DNA of 64,000 bases from Variovorax sp. Root318D1 (GTDB lineage Bacteria; Pseudomonadota; Gammaproteobacteria; Burkholderiales; Burkholderiaceae_C), in the NCBI RefSeq assembly GCF_001424835.1, contig NZ_LMCQ01000010.1:1-64000 (forward strand), read 5' to 3'. Shown here piece after piece: positions 17,694-27,343 of this stretch. Both the position numbers and the translations under genes were made by a program. The notes below the pieces were generated by a model, which saw only the letters and a program-made list of their open reading frames with translations, searched no databases and was not told the origin of the DNA. Positions within the stretch are counted from its first letter, which is position 1; each line of letters opens with the position of its first letter.

Positions 17694-17819
17694 GGTTCTA
17701 ACGGTGGTGCGGGACAAGCGAGCTTGTGATTTAACTCTTAGATGTGAGAAAAATTGCCATCTATAGCTGCCTTCGCACGTTATTTGGTGATGTGTGAAAC
17801 GTTACACTTTGTGCGCTCA

Positions 17820-17838
17820 TTCGAGCGGGGCGCTCGAA
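17820..17838 (+). promoter_or_regulatory. Perfect hairpin in the leader of the RTX gene
   Basis: TTCGAGC (17820-17826) and GCTCGAA (17832-17838) form a perfect seven-base stem around GGGGC, 33 bases before the RTX ATG. About 20 bases upstream is TGTGAAACGTTACAC, a further dyad-like stretch that could be an operator. No T-run follows the stem. Confidence 0.45.
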
Positions 17839-17870
17839 GGAAAAAAGACCAACTCTTGGAGGAATGGACG

Positions 17871-19454
17871 ATGGCGATTGTGAACGGGACGGTGGGCAAC
17901 GACTTTCTAGCCGGGACCACGGCAAGCGACAGCATTGACGGCATAGAGGGCAACGACACGATCTCAGGCTCTGACGGCAGCGACATCATCCGCGGCGGCG
18001 ACGGCAATGACTTCCTGTTTGGCGATGGCGGCAACGACAGCCTCTACAGCGATGCCGGCGCGGACCTGATATGGGGCGGTGCAGGCTCCGACTCCATCTA
18101 TGGCAACGGGAGCTGGAGCGTATGGGCGCGCTATGACTTCGACCCCGGCCCCATTAGCCTGAGCATGCGGGTCGACGGGGTAGGCTTGGTCACCGACGGC
18201 TGGGGTGGGACCGACACTCTGTCGAAGATCTACTCGGTTGTAGGTTCTGACTACAACGACACGCTCGACGCCAAAGGCACGACCTCGATGATTGGTTTCG
18301 TGGGCGGCAAGGGCAACGACACGCTAACCGGGGGATGGGCTGGCGACGTGCTTTTCGGCTCCGACGGAAACGACACGATCGATGGTGGCGACGGGATGTC
18401 CGGTCTCCGTGAAGGTGCCTGGGGTTCCACGTACCGCCTATATCGCGCGACACTCGGCCGTGAGCCTGACGTGGTGGGATTCGAGAGCTGGGCGAATGCG
18501 CTCGGCCATGGCACGTCCGTGGTGAGCGCGGCCTCGCAGTTCCTGGCCTCGCCGGAGTTCCAGGCCGTCTATGGCGCGCTCAACAACACTCAGTTCGTCA
18601 CGCTCCTCTACCAGAATGTCCTGGGGCGTACACCCGATGCAGGCGGCTTGTCCGCATGGGTGGGAGCCCTCAATGCCGGCACCTCTCGGGCAAGTGTGGT
18701 CGTTGGATTTTCCGATTCGACCGAATTCAAGAACAACACTTCGATTGACGTGGACGCTTTCGCGACCTCGAAGGTAAGCAACGAACACCAAGGGCAGATC
18801 TACCGGATCTATCAGGCGACGCTGGGTCGCGATCCCGATGCCGAGGGCTTCCTGAACTGGATGAACGTGCTGGATACTGGCGCCCAGTCGCTGAAGACGG
18901 TGGTTGCGGGCTTCGTAGGTTCGACGGAATTCCAGTCGACCTATGGGTCGCTGAACAATACGCAGTTCGCCACACTCATGTATACGAACGTCCTTGGGCG
19001 CGCACCAGACTCTGGCGGCCTGTCGAGCTGGGTGAATGCACTGAATAACGGCATGAGCCGGGCCGATGTCGTAGTAGGTTTCTCGGACTCCGCCGAGTTT
19101 CGCTCTACGAGCTTGGACGGGTTCAAGAACTACATGTCGCACAGCTTCGGCAGCTGGAATGACTGGATTGAAGGTGGGCCCGGCAACGACGTGCTGATCG
19201 GCGGCCGCGGCGCCGACGACTTTTCGTTCAGCTTCGCGGATGGTGGCGGCAGCAATGATGTCTACGGTTTGGAAAACATCGACCGGCTCTGGTTCGACGG
19301 CTATGGCTACAACAGCGCGTCCGACGCACTGTCGCACATGACTCAGAATGGACAGAACGTCGTGTTCTCCGATGCGAGCCAGAGCATCACCTTCCACAAT
19401 GTCACGATGGCCCAGGTCGCGCAATCCAGCATTTTCCTGACCTCGACGACATAG
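17871..19454 (+). CDS. RTX protein with two DUF4214 domains, type I secretion substrate
   Basis: A 527-residue acidic protein with no N-terminal signal peptide, as expected of a type I substrate. Residues about 8-75 hold RTX calcium-binding nonapeptides (GNDFLAG, GNDTISG, GNDFLFG, GNDSLYS). Two DUF4214 domains follow: the first around YRLYRATLGREPD through FSDSTEF and the second around YRIYQATLGRDPD through FSDSAEF, each with internal repeats containing LNNTQF and NVLGR.PD.GGLS. A further RTX-like motif, GNDVLIGGRGADDF, lies near the C-terminus, ahead of a region that would hold the uncleaved secretion signal. GGAGG sits well before the ATG at 17871. DUF4214 is common in secreted and S-layer-like proteins, but its role is unclear. 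The exporter genes follow directly. Confidence 0.88.
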   Translation: MAIVNGTVGNDFLAGTTASDSIDGIEGNDTISGSDGSDIIRGGDGNDFLFGDGGNDSLYSDAGADLIWGGAGSDSIYGNGSWSVWARYDFDPGPISLSMRVDGVGLVTDGWGGTDTLSKIYSVVGSDYNDTLDAKGTTSMIGFVGGKGNDTLTGGWAGDVLFGSDGNDTIDGGDGMSGLREGAWGSTYRLYRATLGREPDVVGFESWANALGHGTSVVSAASQFLASPEFQAVYGALNNTQFVTLLYQNVLGRTPDAGGLSAWVGALNAGTSRASVVVGFSDSTEFKNNTSIDVDAFATSKVSNEHQGQIYRIYQATLGRDPDAEGFLNWMNVLDTGAQSLKTVVAGFVGSTEFQSTYGSLNNTQFATLMYTNVLGRAPDSGGLSSWVNALNNGMSRADVVVGFSDSAEFRSTSLDGFKNYMSHSFGSWNDWIEGGPGNDVLIGGRGADDFSFSFADGGGSNDVYGLENIDRLWFDGYGYNSASDALSHMTQNGQNVVFSDASQSITFHNVTMAQVAQSSIFLTSTT

Positions 19455-19462
19455 CATACCGG

Positions 19463-21874
19463 GTGATCGCCACGCGGAGAGCGGCTGCGCAAGCAGCAAC
19501 CTTTTCGTGTGCAACCCTCGAAGCACCGAAATCCAGAGTGAACGATCCTGCTGCCTCCGCTCCCGCGCGCCTGGCTCTCTCTGCGCTGGAACCCATCGCG
19601 GCGCATTTTTCGCTTGGGCTTACGCCGCGAGCCATCGGACAGTCACTGGGATGGCAGCCGGCGACGATGGTCACGTTGCAGGATATTCGGCTGGCCGCCC
19701 AGGCACTCGGCCTCAGGGCCAGGCCGGTCGAAGTCCAGCGCCGCGCCGGGCGATGGGCCGGACTGAAACGAGCCCGCGGGGACGCGGGCGTTCCGGTTCC
19801 AAGCCTGCTTCTTGGACATGACGAGAAAATCGCTACCCTTGTTGCCCGGCGCTTGAAACCCCCTGCCAAACCGATTGCCATCGAGCGACCGGGTATTGTC
19901 GACGTGAGGTCGCAGCCGTCGTCCGGTGCCGCCGAGGAGTTCCTGCTGTGGGAGCCCGGAAACGCGAGGTTCCGCTGGGTCGGCTTGGAGGAACTCGCTG
20001 GCGAGTACGGCGAGCACGACATGCTCACCGCGCTTGTGTTTCATCAGCCGCTGCGCCTGGGATCTCAGCCGGGCGGAGCTCCGCCTCGCTTTGGTCTCGC
20101 TTGGTTCGTTCCGCTGCTGTGGCGCTACCGAAAGCCCCTCGGTCAAGTGTTGCTCGGCGCCTTCCTGCTTCAGCTCGTCGCCCTGACGACGCCCCTGTTC
20201 AGCCAAGTCATTATCGACAAGGTGCTGATGCACAAGAGCCTCTCGACGCTGCACGTGCTCGGTGTCGGGATGGCCGGGCTCATCGTGTTCGAGGCGGTGA
20301 CCAGCCTGCTGCGCGGCTATATGCTGGCGCACACCTCAGCGCGACTAGACGCCGGGTTATCTAGCGACCTTTTCAGACACCTCCTCAGTCTGCCACTGCG
20401 TTACTTCGAGCAGCGCCAGGCGGGCGACACGCTGGCACGCACACGTGAACTGGAAAATATTCGCGGCTTCTTCACCGGGAGCGCACTCACCACGCTGCTG
20501 GACGGCTTGTTCATCGGCATCTTTATTGCGGTGATGCTGCTCTACAGCATCAAGCTAACTATCGTCGCACTGGTCGGCCTGCCTCTGCTCGCATTGATCA
20601 GCCTGGCAGCGCAGCCACTTTTCGAGAGGGCCCTGAAAGCCAAGTTTGACCGTGGAGCCGAGGCGGGCAACTTTTTGGTCGAGAGCATCCAGGGCGTGCA
20701 TACCGTCAAGAGCCTCGCGCTTGGCGCCATCTGGCAGCGAAAATGGGACCTGCTGGCGGCCCGGCAAGTCACTGCTGGCTTCGATGTGCAGAAGATCGCC
20801 AACGCGGCCCAGAGCATCTCGCAGGCCGTGCAGCGCGCCATGACGCTCGCCATCCTGTGGGTGGGCACGACGCTGGTGATGGAGAATGAACTATCGGTCG
20901 GCGGCCTGATTGCGTTTCAGATGCTTTCCGGCCAAGTGCTTCAGCCGGTCGCCCGTTTGGTCGGCCTCTGGCAAAACTTCCAACAGGTCAAGCTCTCCGT
21001 CGATCGGCTGGGCGACCTGATGAATGCGCGGCCCGAGTCCGTAGGCATCGAAATCCAAGCCATGCCCATGCTTCGCGGGCGAATCGAGCTGCAGTCGCTT
21101 CATTTCCGCTACCAGCCGGAAGCTCCTTTGGTCCTGCGCGACCTGAGCCTGGCCATCGAACCGGGGGAGGTGGTGGGTATCGTGGGTCGGTCGGGATGCG
21201 GCAAATCGACGCTCACGCGACTGATCCAGCGACTGTATGGCGTGGAGTCTGGTCGGGTGTTGATAGACGGACAAGACATTGCACAGGGCGACGCGCAAAG
21301 CCTGCGCCGCCAGATCGGCGTGGTGCTGCAGGACAGCTTCCTATTCAGCGGCACAGTGGCAGAGAACATTGCTGTCGCGCAGCCGGGCATGCCTCTGGAG
21401 CGTATCGTCAACGCGGCCCGCCAAGCCGGCGCCCACGACTTCATCGCGGGCCTTCCGCAAGGCTATGGCACGCCTGTAGGAGAGCGCGGGGCGCTGCTAT
21501 CCGGAGGCCAGCGGCAGCGCATCGCAATCGCGCGGGCGTTGATCGGTGATCCGCGCATCTTGCTGCTCGACGAGGCGACCAGCGCGCTGGACGTGGAGAG
21601 CGAAATGGCCATCCACGCCAACATGGCGCAGATCTGTCGCGGGCGTACCGTGATCATGATCGCCCACCGCTTGTCGACCTTGCGCAATTGCGGTCGAATC
21701 ATCGTGCTTGACGGTGGCGGCATTGTGGAGCAAGGCGCCATGCACGAATTGCTGGAGCAGGGCGGTACTTTTGCAAGGATGTGGGCAATGCAGCAGCAGG
21801 ACGGGGCGCACCGGACACCCAACCTCCATCCGTTGCAGGGGCGCGCCACGGAGCACAGGGAAGCCGCGGCATGA
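19463..21874 (+). CDS. Type I secretion ABC exporter with degenerate C39-like domain
   Basis: An HlyB/LapB-type inner-membrane exporter of about 800 residues. The N-terminal 150 residues resemble a C39 peptidase-like domain with no evident catalytic Cys, the form that binds RTX substrates without cutting them. A six-helix membrane domain follows (about 220-500). The ATPase has Walker A GRSGCGKST, signature LSGGQRQRIAIARAL and Walker B ILLLDEATSALD. GTG at 19463 is 8 bases after the RTX stop; another GTG at 19538 (MNDPAASAP) is a plausible alternative. The stop overlaps the next start. The context ties it to the RTX/DUF4214 protein. Confidence 0.92.
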   Translation: MIATRRAAAQAATFSCATLEAPKSRVNDPAASAPARLALSALEPIAAHFSLGLTPRAIGQSLGWQPATMVTLQDIRLAAQALGLRARPVEVQRRAGRWAGLKRARGDAGVPVPSLLLGHDEKIATLVARRLKPPAKPIAIERPGIVDVRSQPSSGAAEEFLLWEPGNARFRWVGLEELAGEYGEHDMLTALVFHQPLRLGSQPGGAPPRFGLAWFVPLLWRYRKPLGQVLLGAFLLQLVALTTPLFSQVIIDKVLMHKSLSTLHVLGVGMAGLIVFEAVTSLLRGYMLAHTSARLDAGLSSDLFRHLLSLPLRYFEQRQAGDTLARTRELENIRGFFTGSALTTLLDGLFIGIFIAVMLLYSIKLTIVALVGLPLLALISLAAQPLFERALKAKFDRGAEAGNFLVESIQGVHTVKSLALGAIWQRKWDLLAARQVTAGFDVQKIANAAQSISQAVQRAMTLAILWVGTTLVMENELSVGGLIAFQMLSGQVLQPVARLVGLWQNFQQVKLSVDRLGDLMNARPESVGIEIQAMPMLRGRIELQSLHFRYQPEAPLVLRDLSLAIEPGEVVGIVGRSGCGKSTLTRLIQRLYGVESGRVLIDGQDIAQGDAQSLRRQIGVVLQDSFLFSGTVAENIAVAQPGMPLERIVNAARQAGAHDFIAGLPQGYGTPVGERGALLSGGQRQRIAIARALIGDPRILLLDEATSALDVESEMAIHANMAQICRGRTVIMIAHRLSTLRNCGRIIVLDGGGIVEQGAMHELLEQGGTFARMWAMQQQDGAHRTPNLHPLQGRATEHREAAA

Positions 21875-23298
21875 CAATGCTGCTCTCCGCAAAGGAGCGG
21901 ACCTTTCATTCTCCGGCACTGGCGATCGTCGAAACCCCGGTCGCGCCTTGGGCCTCGGGCCTACTGTGGGCCATCGCGGCGCTGCTGCTAAGCGCGATCG
22001 CCTGGGCCTGCATTGGCGAGATAGAGATCGTAGCCACCGCGCCGGGTCGCCTTATCCCAGACGGACGTGTAAAGGTGCTGCAGACCATCGAGCCGGCGCT
22101 CGTCCGCGCTGTGCATGTGAGGGAGGGGCAGAGAGTGAAAGAGGGGGATCTGCTGATCGAGCTCGATCCTACGTTGTCCCAGGCTGACCTCTCCAGCAGT
22201 CAGCAGCGCCTGCAGCAGAACCAGCAGCAAATGGCGCGCTTGAGCATGGAGTTGAAAAGTCAGCACCTGCCTCAGGGATTTGCAGGAGAAACGCAATCCA
22301 AGACGCCGCCGGCAAATTTGACAGCCGGCCAATTGGCCACCATCCAGGCACGCGAGGCCGCCTATGAAGCCAAGCTGGCAGAAGCGAGGGCCGCCGTCGA
22401 GGAAAAGACGAAGGCCATTACCTCGGCGGAGGCGACGCACACCAAGCTTCGGATCAACTTCGAACTGGCTAGCAAGCGGTACCAACAGAGCCTTGCTTTG
22501 GTGAAGGAAGGCTTTTTCAGTGAAGCCGAGCGGCTGAAGCAGCAGCAGGAGGTGGTCACGCTCGAGCATGACCTGGCGGCCCAAGTCCAGACGCTCGCGC
22601 AGCTGCGCGCCGGCTTGCAGGAGGCGCGCCATCGCCAGGCGGCGGTGGAGCAGGAGCGTAAGGTCCAGATACTGGCCGAGGCCGAGCAGGCCAGCAAGGA
22701 GGGCATGGCCCTGCAGGCCGAGTTCGCAAAGGCGCAGCAGCTGAACTCCTTGAAGACTTTGCGCGCACCTGTGTCAGGGATAGTTCAAAGTATCGCCATT
22801 ACCACGTTGGGTAGCGCGGTTTCGGCCAATCAGCCCTTGCTGACGATCGTCCCCGAGAACACGCCGTTGATCGCCGAGATTTCCCTGAGCAACAACGACA
22901 TCGGCTATGTCAGAGTCGGCCAAGCCGTCGAGCTTAAGCTGGACAGTTTTCCGTTCACCCAGTACGGCATGGTCGCCGGCACTGTCAAGTGGATCAGCGC
23001 CGATGCGGAATTCCAGAATCCGCAGGCGCTCGACCGGCAGAGCGGATCCGGGCGGTCAGGTCCGTCGAGCCAGATCCTGGGCGGCGACGCGCCAGACCAG
23101 CGGGCGGGCGGCCTGACCTACCGGGTCCAGATTGCCCTGACGTCAAGCGATACGAGCATCCTCGTCAAGGGCCGACCGCAAACCTTGCAATCGGGCATGA
23201 GCCTCCAGGCCGACATCCAGACTGACCGGCGCAAGCTGATCCAACTGCTCCTGAATCCGCTGGAGAAGGGTTGGACCGAGGGCGTCAGTGTTCGGTGA
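21871..23298 (+). CDS. Type I secretion membrane-fusion protein (HlyD family)
   Basis: The periplasmic adaptor linking the ABC exporter to an outer-membrane TolC-type channel. One membrane helix (about 32-50) anchors it, followed by a lipoyl half-motif (APGRLIPDGRVKVLQTIEPA), a long coiled coil (about 110-310) rich in Gln and Glu, the second lipoyl half (LKTLRAPVSGIVQSIAI) and a beta-barrel domain. Near residues 385-410 is a Gly/Ser/Arg-rich loop (RQSGSGRSGPSSQILGG) longer than in typical HlyD. ATG at 21871 overlaps the exporter stop (ATGA). No TolC gene is present, so a channel must be supplied from elsewhere. Confidence 0.92.
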   Translation: MTMLLSAKERTFHSPALAIVETPVAPWASGLLWAIAALLLSAIAWACIGEIEIVATAPGRLIPDGRVKVLQTIEPALVRAVHVREGQRVKEGDLLIELDPTLSQADLSSSQQRLQQNQQQMARLSMELKSQHLPQGFAGETQSKTPPANLTAGQLATIQAREAAYEAKLAEARAAVEEKTKAITSAEATHTKLRINFELASKRYQQSLALVKEGFFSEAERLKQQQEVVTLEHDLAAQVQTLAQLRAGLQEARHRQAAVEQERKVQILAEAEQASKEGMALQAEFAKAQQLNSLKTLRAPVSGIVQSIAITTLGSAVSANQPLLTIVPENTPLIAEISLSNNDIGYVRVGQAVELKLDSFPFTQYGMVAGTVKWISADAEFQNPQALDRQSGSGRSGPSSQILGGDAPDQRAGGLTYRVQIALTSSDTSILVKGRPQTLQSGMSLQADIQTDRRKLIQLLLNPLEKGWTEGVSVR

Positions 23299-23318
23299 AG
23301 TCGCAGCGCGGCGATGCA

Positions 23319-23873
23319 TTACCTTGACGCAGCAGCTTTCGGCAGCGCCCGCACCGCATTCAGCATGCGTTCCACGTGCTTGTCCGGATTCAGGTTCTGG
23401 TAGTAGTACGCCACCTTGCCGTCTGGCGAGATCACGTACGAGAGACGGTTGGCGAAGTCCGGCCGGGTCTGCATCAGGGCGTCGAAACCGTTGATCACCG
23501 CCTTCGATTCGTCCGAGGCCACGGGAAACCGGCTTTGACAGGACTTGACCGAAAACTTCGCGAGGGTGTCGATGTCGTCGGCCGATACGCCGATGACGGT
23601 GGCGCCCAGTGCCGCGAACTGGTCGATGGCTTCGGCAAAGGCATGGGCTTCTATCGAGCAGTCGCTGGAGTCGGCTGCTGGAAAGAAGTACAACACCACC
23701 GGGCCCTTGGCCAGCGCGTCGGCGAGTGAATAGCGGAAGGTCTTGCCGGCGAGCGCCGCATTGGCGGTGAACTTGGGTACCGGATCGCCGATGTCCAGTG
23801 CGGCCGAGGCGGGGAGTGCCAGCCCGGCTGCGACCAGCATCGGTGCGATGCGTGAGAGGATCGGTCTTGCCAT
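23319..23873 (-). CDS. Secreted peroxiredoxin (AhpC/TSA-Bcp type)
   Basis: A 184-residue thioredoxin-fold protein with a signal peptide (MARPILSRIAPMLVAAGLALPASA) sending it to the periplasm. The peroxidatic position is in YFFPAADSSDCSIEAHAF, where the usual TxxC reads SSDC, so the active cysteine is kept. A second cysteine is in FSVKSCQSRFPVASD. Such proteins reduce hydroperoxides. ATG at 23873 follows GGAG by six bases. It is convergent with the secretion operon. Confidence 0.85.
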   Translation of the reverse strand: MARPILSRIAPMLVAAGLALPASAALDIGDPVPKFTANAALAGKTFRYSLADALAKGPVVLYFFPAADSSDCSIEAHAFAEAIDQFAALGATVIGVSADDIDTLAKFSVKSCQSRFPVASDESKAVINGFDALMQTRPDFANRLSYVISPDGKVAYYYQNLNPDKHVERMLNAVRALPKAAASR

Positions 23874-24024
23874 GGTGTAACTCCGGACAGGGGTGGAACG
23901 AATTCTAGGACGGAGAGCAATTTTTTGGACTGCAGCCTGGCTGAAAGCGAATCCGGCATGCGCCGGCGGGCGTATCCATGGCAGGGAGCCGGAAAAACAA
24001 ACTGGTGTGCGAGATTGATCCATC

Positions 24025-25599
24025 ATGAACGCCTGGACTCAACTTCTGCGAATCTGCCTTGCTGGCGCCATGCTCGCAGCGCTGGCGGCCTGCGGCTCGC
24101 TGCCACCGGCGCGCGAGCGGGCGGCGGTGAATGCGGCTGCAGTCGATCCGACCACCACGCTGGCCAAGATCGCGGCGGCGTCGACTCCGCCCGGCGAGCA
24201 CTCCGGCTTCCGGCTGATGCCACTCGGCGTTTATTCGCTGGACGCTCGCGTGCAGCTTGCGCAGCGCGCTCAGCGCTCACTGGTGGTGCAGTACTACCAG
24301 TTCGAAAACGACGCCACCGGCCGGCTTTTGATGCGCGCACTGCGCGAGGCCGGGGCGCGCGGGGTGCAGGTTCGGCTGCTGGTGGACGACCTCTACACCG
24401 CTCGGAGCCAGCAACTCCTGCTGGCGCTCTCCAATACGCCCAACGTGGACGTGCGGCTGTTCAATCCCTTCTGTTGCGGTCGCAATGGGTTCCTGTCGCG
24501 CTTCGCAGCGTCGCCGCACGAAATCAGGCGGCTCAACCACCGCATGCACAACAAGCTCTTCATCGCGGACGGGGTGATGGCGGTGGTCGGCGGGCGCAAC
24601 ATTGCCGACGAGTATTTCGTGCTCAGCGAGGCGCAGAACTTCATCGACATGGACGCGCTGGTGGTCGGCAAGGTGCTGCCGCAGCTCGAGTCGATCTTCG
24701 ATGCCTACTGGAACAGCGAGCAGGTCTGGCCGGTGGCCGACATCGTCCGGGGCGAGGGTGGCCGGACGCCCACCGCGGCAGATTTCGATTCCTGGATCGG
24801 CATGGCGGCCGCGCCGCCGAAGATCGTGCTTCCGCCTTCCGACGTGCTGGGGTACGGGCCTGTTGCCGAGGAGCTCGACGGCGGCCGCATGGGGCTCTTG
24901 TGGGGCGAGGCCCAGGCCATCGCCGATCCGCCCACCAAGCCGACCACGATGACGGCCGACGAGGCCATTGCCACCAGCGTCACGATGAAGGTCTGGACCC
25001 TGCTGATGGACGCCAAGTTCGAAGTCGACCTGACCTCTCCCTATCTGGTGCCGGGCGAGCGCGGCATGGCGGCTTTCGAAGACTTGGCAAAGCGCAAGGT
25101 GAAGCTCACGCTGCTGACCAATTCGCTGGCGGCCAACGACGAGCCGCTGGTGCACACGGGTTATGCGCGTTACCGCGAGCGCCTCCTTCGAGGCGGCGCC
25201 GACGTGTACGAACTGAGTCCGAAGCGCACCACCGCAGGCGAGCGCTTTGGCATGTTCGGCAAGTCGCTGGGGCGGCTGCACTCCAAGACCGCTGCCATCG
25301 ACAAGAGGCGCATCTTCATCGGCTCGATGAACCTCGATCCGCGCTCGGCGAGCCAGAACACCGAGATGGGCGTGGTGGTCGACAGCCCGCAACTGGCGCG
25401 CGAAATGCTGCGCGTCATCAACATCAGCAAGCTGCAGAACTCCTACCGCCTGCGCCTCGCCAAGGACACCGGCGTGCTGCAATGGCTCACGAACGATGGC
25501 GAAAAAGAAGTCATCCTGACGTCGGAGCCTGAATCGAGCTTTTTTCAACGGCTCCACAACCTGATCCTTGCACCCCTGGTTCCCGAAATGCTGCTGTAG
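24025..25599 (+). CDS. Phospholipase D-family lipoprotein (cardiolipin synthase-like)
   Basis: A 524-residue envelope protein. The signal peptide ends in the lipobox LAAC (C23). Two HKD motifs are present: H175-N-K177-x4-D182 (HRMHNKLFIADG, followed by GGRNIADEYF) and H419-S-K421-x4-D426 (RLHSKTAAID, followed by GSMNLDPRSASQNTE). This layout matches the ClsC/YmdC-type PLD proteins that transfer phosphatidyl groups between lipids, so cardiolipin or related phospholipid synthesis is likely. The next gene starts 9 bases after the stop, which links it to the lipid-enzyme cluster that follows. Confidence 0.88.
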   Translation: MNAWTQLLRICLAGAMLAALAACGSLPPARERAAVNAAAVDPTTTLAKIAAASTPPGEHSGFRLMPLGVYSLDARVQLAQRAQRSLVVQYYQFENDATGRLLMRALREAGARGVQVRLLVDDLYTARSQQLLLALSNTPNVDVRLFNPFCCGRNGFLSRFAASPHEIRRLNHRMHNKLFIADGVMAVVGGRNIADEYFVLSEAQNFIDMDALVVGKVLPQLESIFDAYWNSEQVWPVADIVRGEGGRTPTAADFDSWIGMAAAPPKIVLPPSDVLGYGPVAEELDGGRMGLLWGEAQAIADPPTKPTTMTADEAIATSVTMKVWTLLMDAKFEVDLTSPYLVPGERGMAAFEDLAKRKVKLTLLTNSLAANDEPLVHTGYARYRERLLRGGADVYELSPKRTTAGERFGMFGKSLGRLHSKTAAIDKRRIFIGSMNLDPRSASQNTEMGVVVDSPQLAREMLRVINISKLQNSYRLRLAKDTGVLQWLTNDGEKEVILTSEPESSFFQRLHNLILAPLVPEMLL

Positions 25600-25608
25600 C
25601 CTCGGGGG

Positions 25609-26397
25609 ATGGCGCAAACCTTTACTTCGTTGTCGGCACTCCAGGTGATGTTGTGGGGGTTGGTGTTTTTCGGCGGCATCTATCTAGGGTTCGGCGCTCT
25701 CAATTGGCTGCTGACCCATCGCGTGCTGCCGGCGCTGGGCATCGGGCGCGTGCTCGATCCGCGGCCGCTGCAGCCCGGGCAGGTACGCCGCGAATTGGCG
25801 CAGTCGGGGGTGTCGGTGCTCGTATTCGGGCTGGGCATGGTGTTTCCCTGGGGCCTGCTTCAATTGGGGTGGGCGCGGCTCGACGCCGACGCGGGCTGGC
25901 GCCAGATCGTGGCTGAAGTCCTGGTTCTCGCGATCTGGAACGACGTTCATTTCTGGCTGAACCATCGCCTGCTGCACACGCGCTGGCTGCGGCGCTTTCA
26001 CGGGCCGCATCACCGCTCGGTCGTGACCACACCCTGGGCAACGTACAGCTTTCATCCGATCGAAGCGGCAATGCTCGGCAACGTGATCCTGCTGCCCATG
26101 CTGCTGCACGATTTCAGCTTCTGGTCGCTCGCCTCGGTGCCGCTGTTCAGCCTGTTTTTCAACAGCGTCGGGCACTCGAACTACGACTTCTTTCCCCGGG
26201 TCTCTTACAGCCACTGGTTTGCCGCCAGCCGCCGCCACCATTTGCACCATGCCTGCCACGGCGGCAACTACGGATTCCAGTTCACTTTCATGGACCGGCT
26301 GTTCGGCACGCGCATTGCCGCCGATGCGGCGGAGCCGCAGTTCCAGGCATTTCGCTCGAAGCAGCAACGCCGGCAACAGCATGGCACGCCGGCCTGA
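25609..26397 (+). CDS. Sterol desaturase/fatty acid hydroxylase family protein
   Basis: A 262-residue integral membrane diiron enzyme. Hydrophobic segments occur at about 10-35, 63-90 and 160-185. The histidine clusters are HFWLNHRLLH (about 111-120), FHGPHHRS and RRHHLHHACHGG, the three-box pattern of the family that oxidises C-H bonds in lipids using O2. The substrate is not predictable. It starts 9 bases after the PLD gene and its last 17 bases overlap the next gene, so it is part of one transcript. Confidence 0.88.
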   Translation: MAQTFTSLSALQVMLWGLVFFGGIYLGFGALNWLLTHRVLPALGIGRVLDPRPLQPGQVRRELAQSGVSVLVFGLGMVFPWGLLQLGWARLDADAGWRQIVAEVLVLAIWNDVHFWLNHRLLHTRWLRRFHGPHHRSVVTTPWATYSFHPIEAAMLGNVILLPMLLHDFSFWSLASVPLFSLFFNSVGHSNYDFFPRVSYSHWFAASRRHHLHHACHGGNYGFQFTFMDRLFGTRIAADAAEPQFQAFRSKQQRRQQHGTPA

Positions 26398-27340
26398 GGA
26401 GCCCCGCCGGCTGGCACGGCTGCGCCATTGGCGCGACTGGCAGAGCCTTGCGTATCTGGCGGCGCTTCCGGCATTGGCGGCATGGCAATGGACGCATGGC
26501 TTCTCCGTGCTGCTTTATGGGTCGATGCTGTTCCTCACGCTTGGCGTGGGCGTGATCCACCACAACCACGTGCATCTGCGCATGTGGCGGGGGCGGCGCA
26601 TGAACCGGCTCACCGACTTCTGGATCACGCTGCTGCAAGGGCATCCGACCTTCGTTTTCTGGCCCGCGCACGTGGCCAATCACCATCGCCACCGGCACGG
26701 GCCGCGCGATGTAGCGCGCACCTACCGTTTCGGCGGCGACACCAATCACCTGCGCGGCTACCTGCTGCATCCGTTCCAGGCCGTGTGGGTGCTCTTGCCG
26801 GTGTTCCTTGGCTGGCTGGGGCGGCTTCGCAGGCACCGGCCGGGCCCGTGGCGCTACTGCATGGCGCAGTACGCGCTGTGGCTCGGCAGCTGGAGCGCGC
26901 TGCTGCTGCTCGACTGGCGCAAGGCCCTGTTGTTGGTGATCTTGCCGCAGTTGCACGGGTTGCATTGGCTGCTGGCGACCAACTATCTGCAGCATGCGCA
27001 CGCCGACGGACGCCGGCCCGCGGCCGATGCGGAGGCGCCGCGCGATACCGCAAGTACACGCCTGAACTACGCACGCAATTTCGAGGGTCTGGTGAACCCG
27101 TTGCTGTTCAACATCGGCCTGCACACCGCACATCACGAGAACCCGCATGTCCATTGGTCCGAGCTCACGCAATTGCACCGCACGCGCTACCGCGCGCGGG
27201 TCGATCCCGCGCTCAACGAGCAAGGGCTGGTGCCCTACATGGTTCGCGTGTTTGTGCTGGGAGCCCTGTGGCCGCGTTTTCGCAGCTGCTCGCTGATGTC
27301 ACCCGTGCCGTCCGTGCCGCCGGAGTCTTCAACCCACTGA
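26381..27340 (+). CDS. Fatty acid desaturase family protein
   Basis: A 319-residue membrane desaturase. Histidine boxes are IHHNHVHLRM (about 60-69), HVANHHRHRHGP and GLHTAHHENPHVHW, with DTNHLRGYLLHPF between. These coordinate the diiron centre that introduces double bonds or hydroxyls in acyl chains. The ATG at 26381 lies inside the end of the preceding gene (17-base overlap), which fixes the start; upstream in-frame residues do not look coding. The ketoacyl-synthase fusion gene begins 3 bases after its stop. Confidence 0.88.
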   Translation: MARRPEEPRRLARLRHWRDWQSLAYLAALPALAAWQWTHGFSVLLYGSMLFLTLGVGVIHHNHVHLRMWRGRRMNRLTDFWITLLQGHPTFVFWPAHVANHHRHRHGPRDVARTYRFGGDTNHLRGYLLHPFQAVWVLLPVFLGWLGRLRRHRPGPWRYCMAQYALWLGSWSALLLLDWRKALLLVILPQLHGLHWLLATNYLQHAHADGRRPAADAEAPRDTASTRLNYARNFEGLVNPLLFNIGLHTAHHENPHVHWSELTQLHRTRYRARVDPALNEQGLVPYMVRVFVLGALWPRFRSCSLMSPVPSVPPESSTH

Positions 27341-27343
27341 ACC

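Noticed and set aside
17790..17807. CRP-type site before the RTX gene
   Set aside because: TGTGA is present but the second half ACACT does not match TCACA well enough to claim a CRP site.
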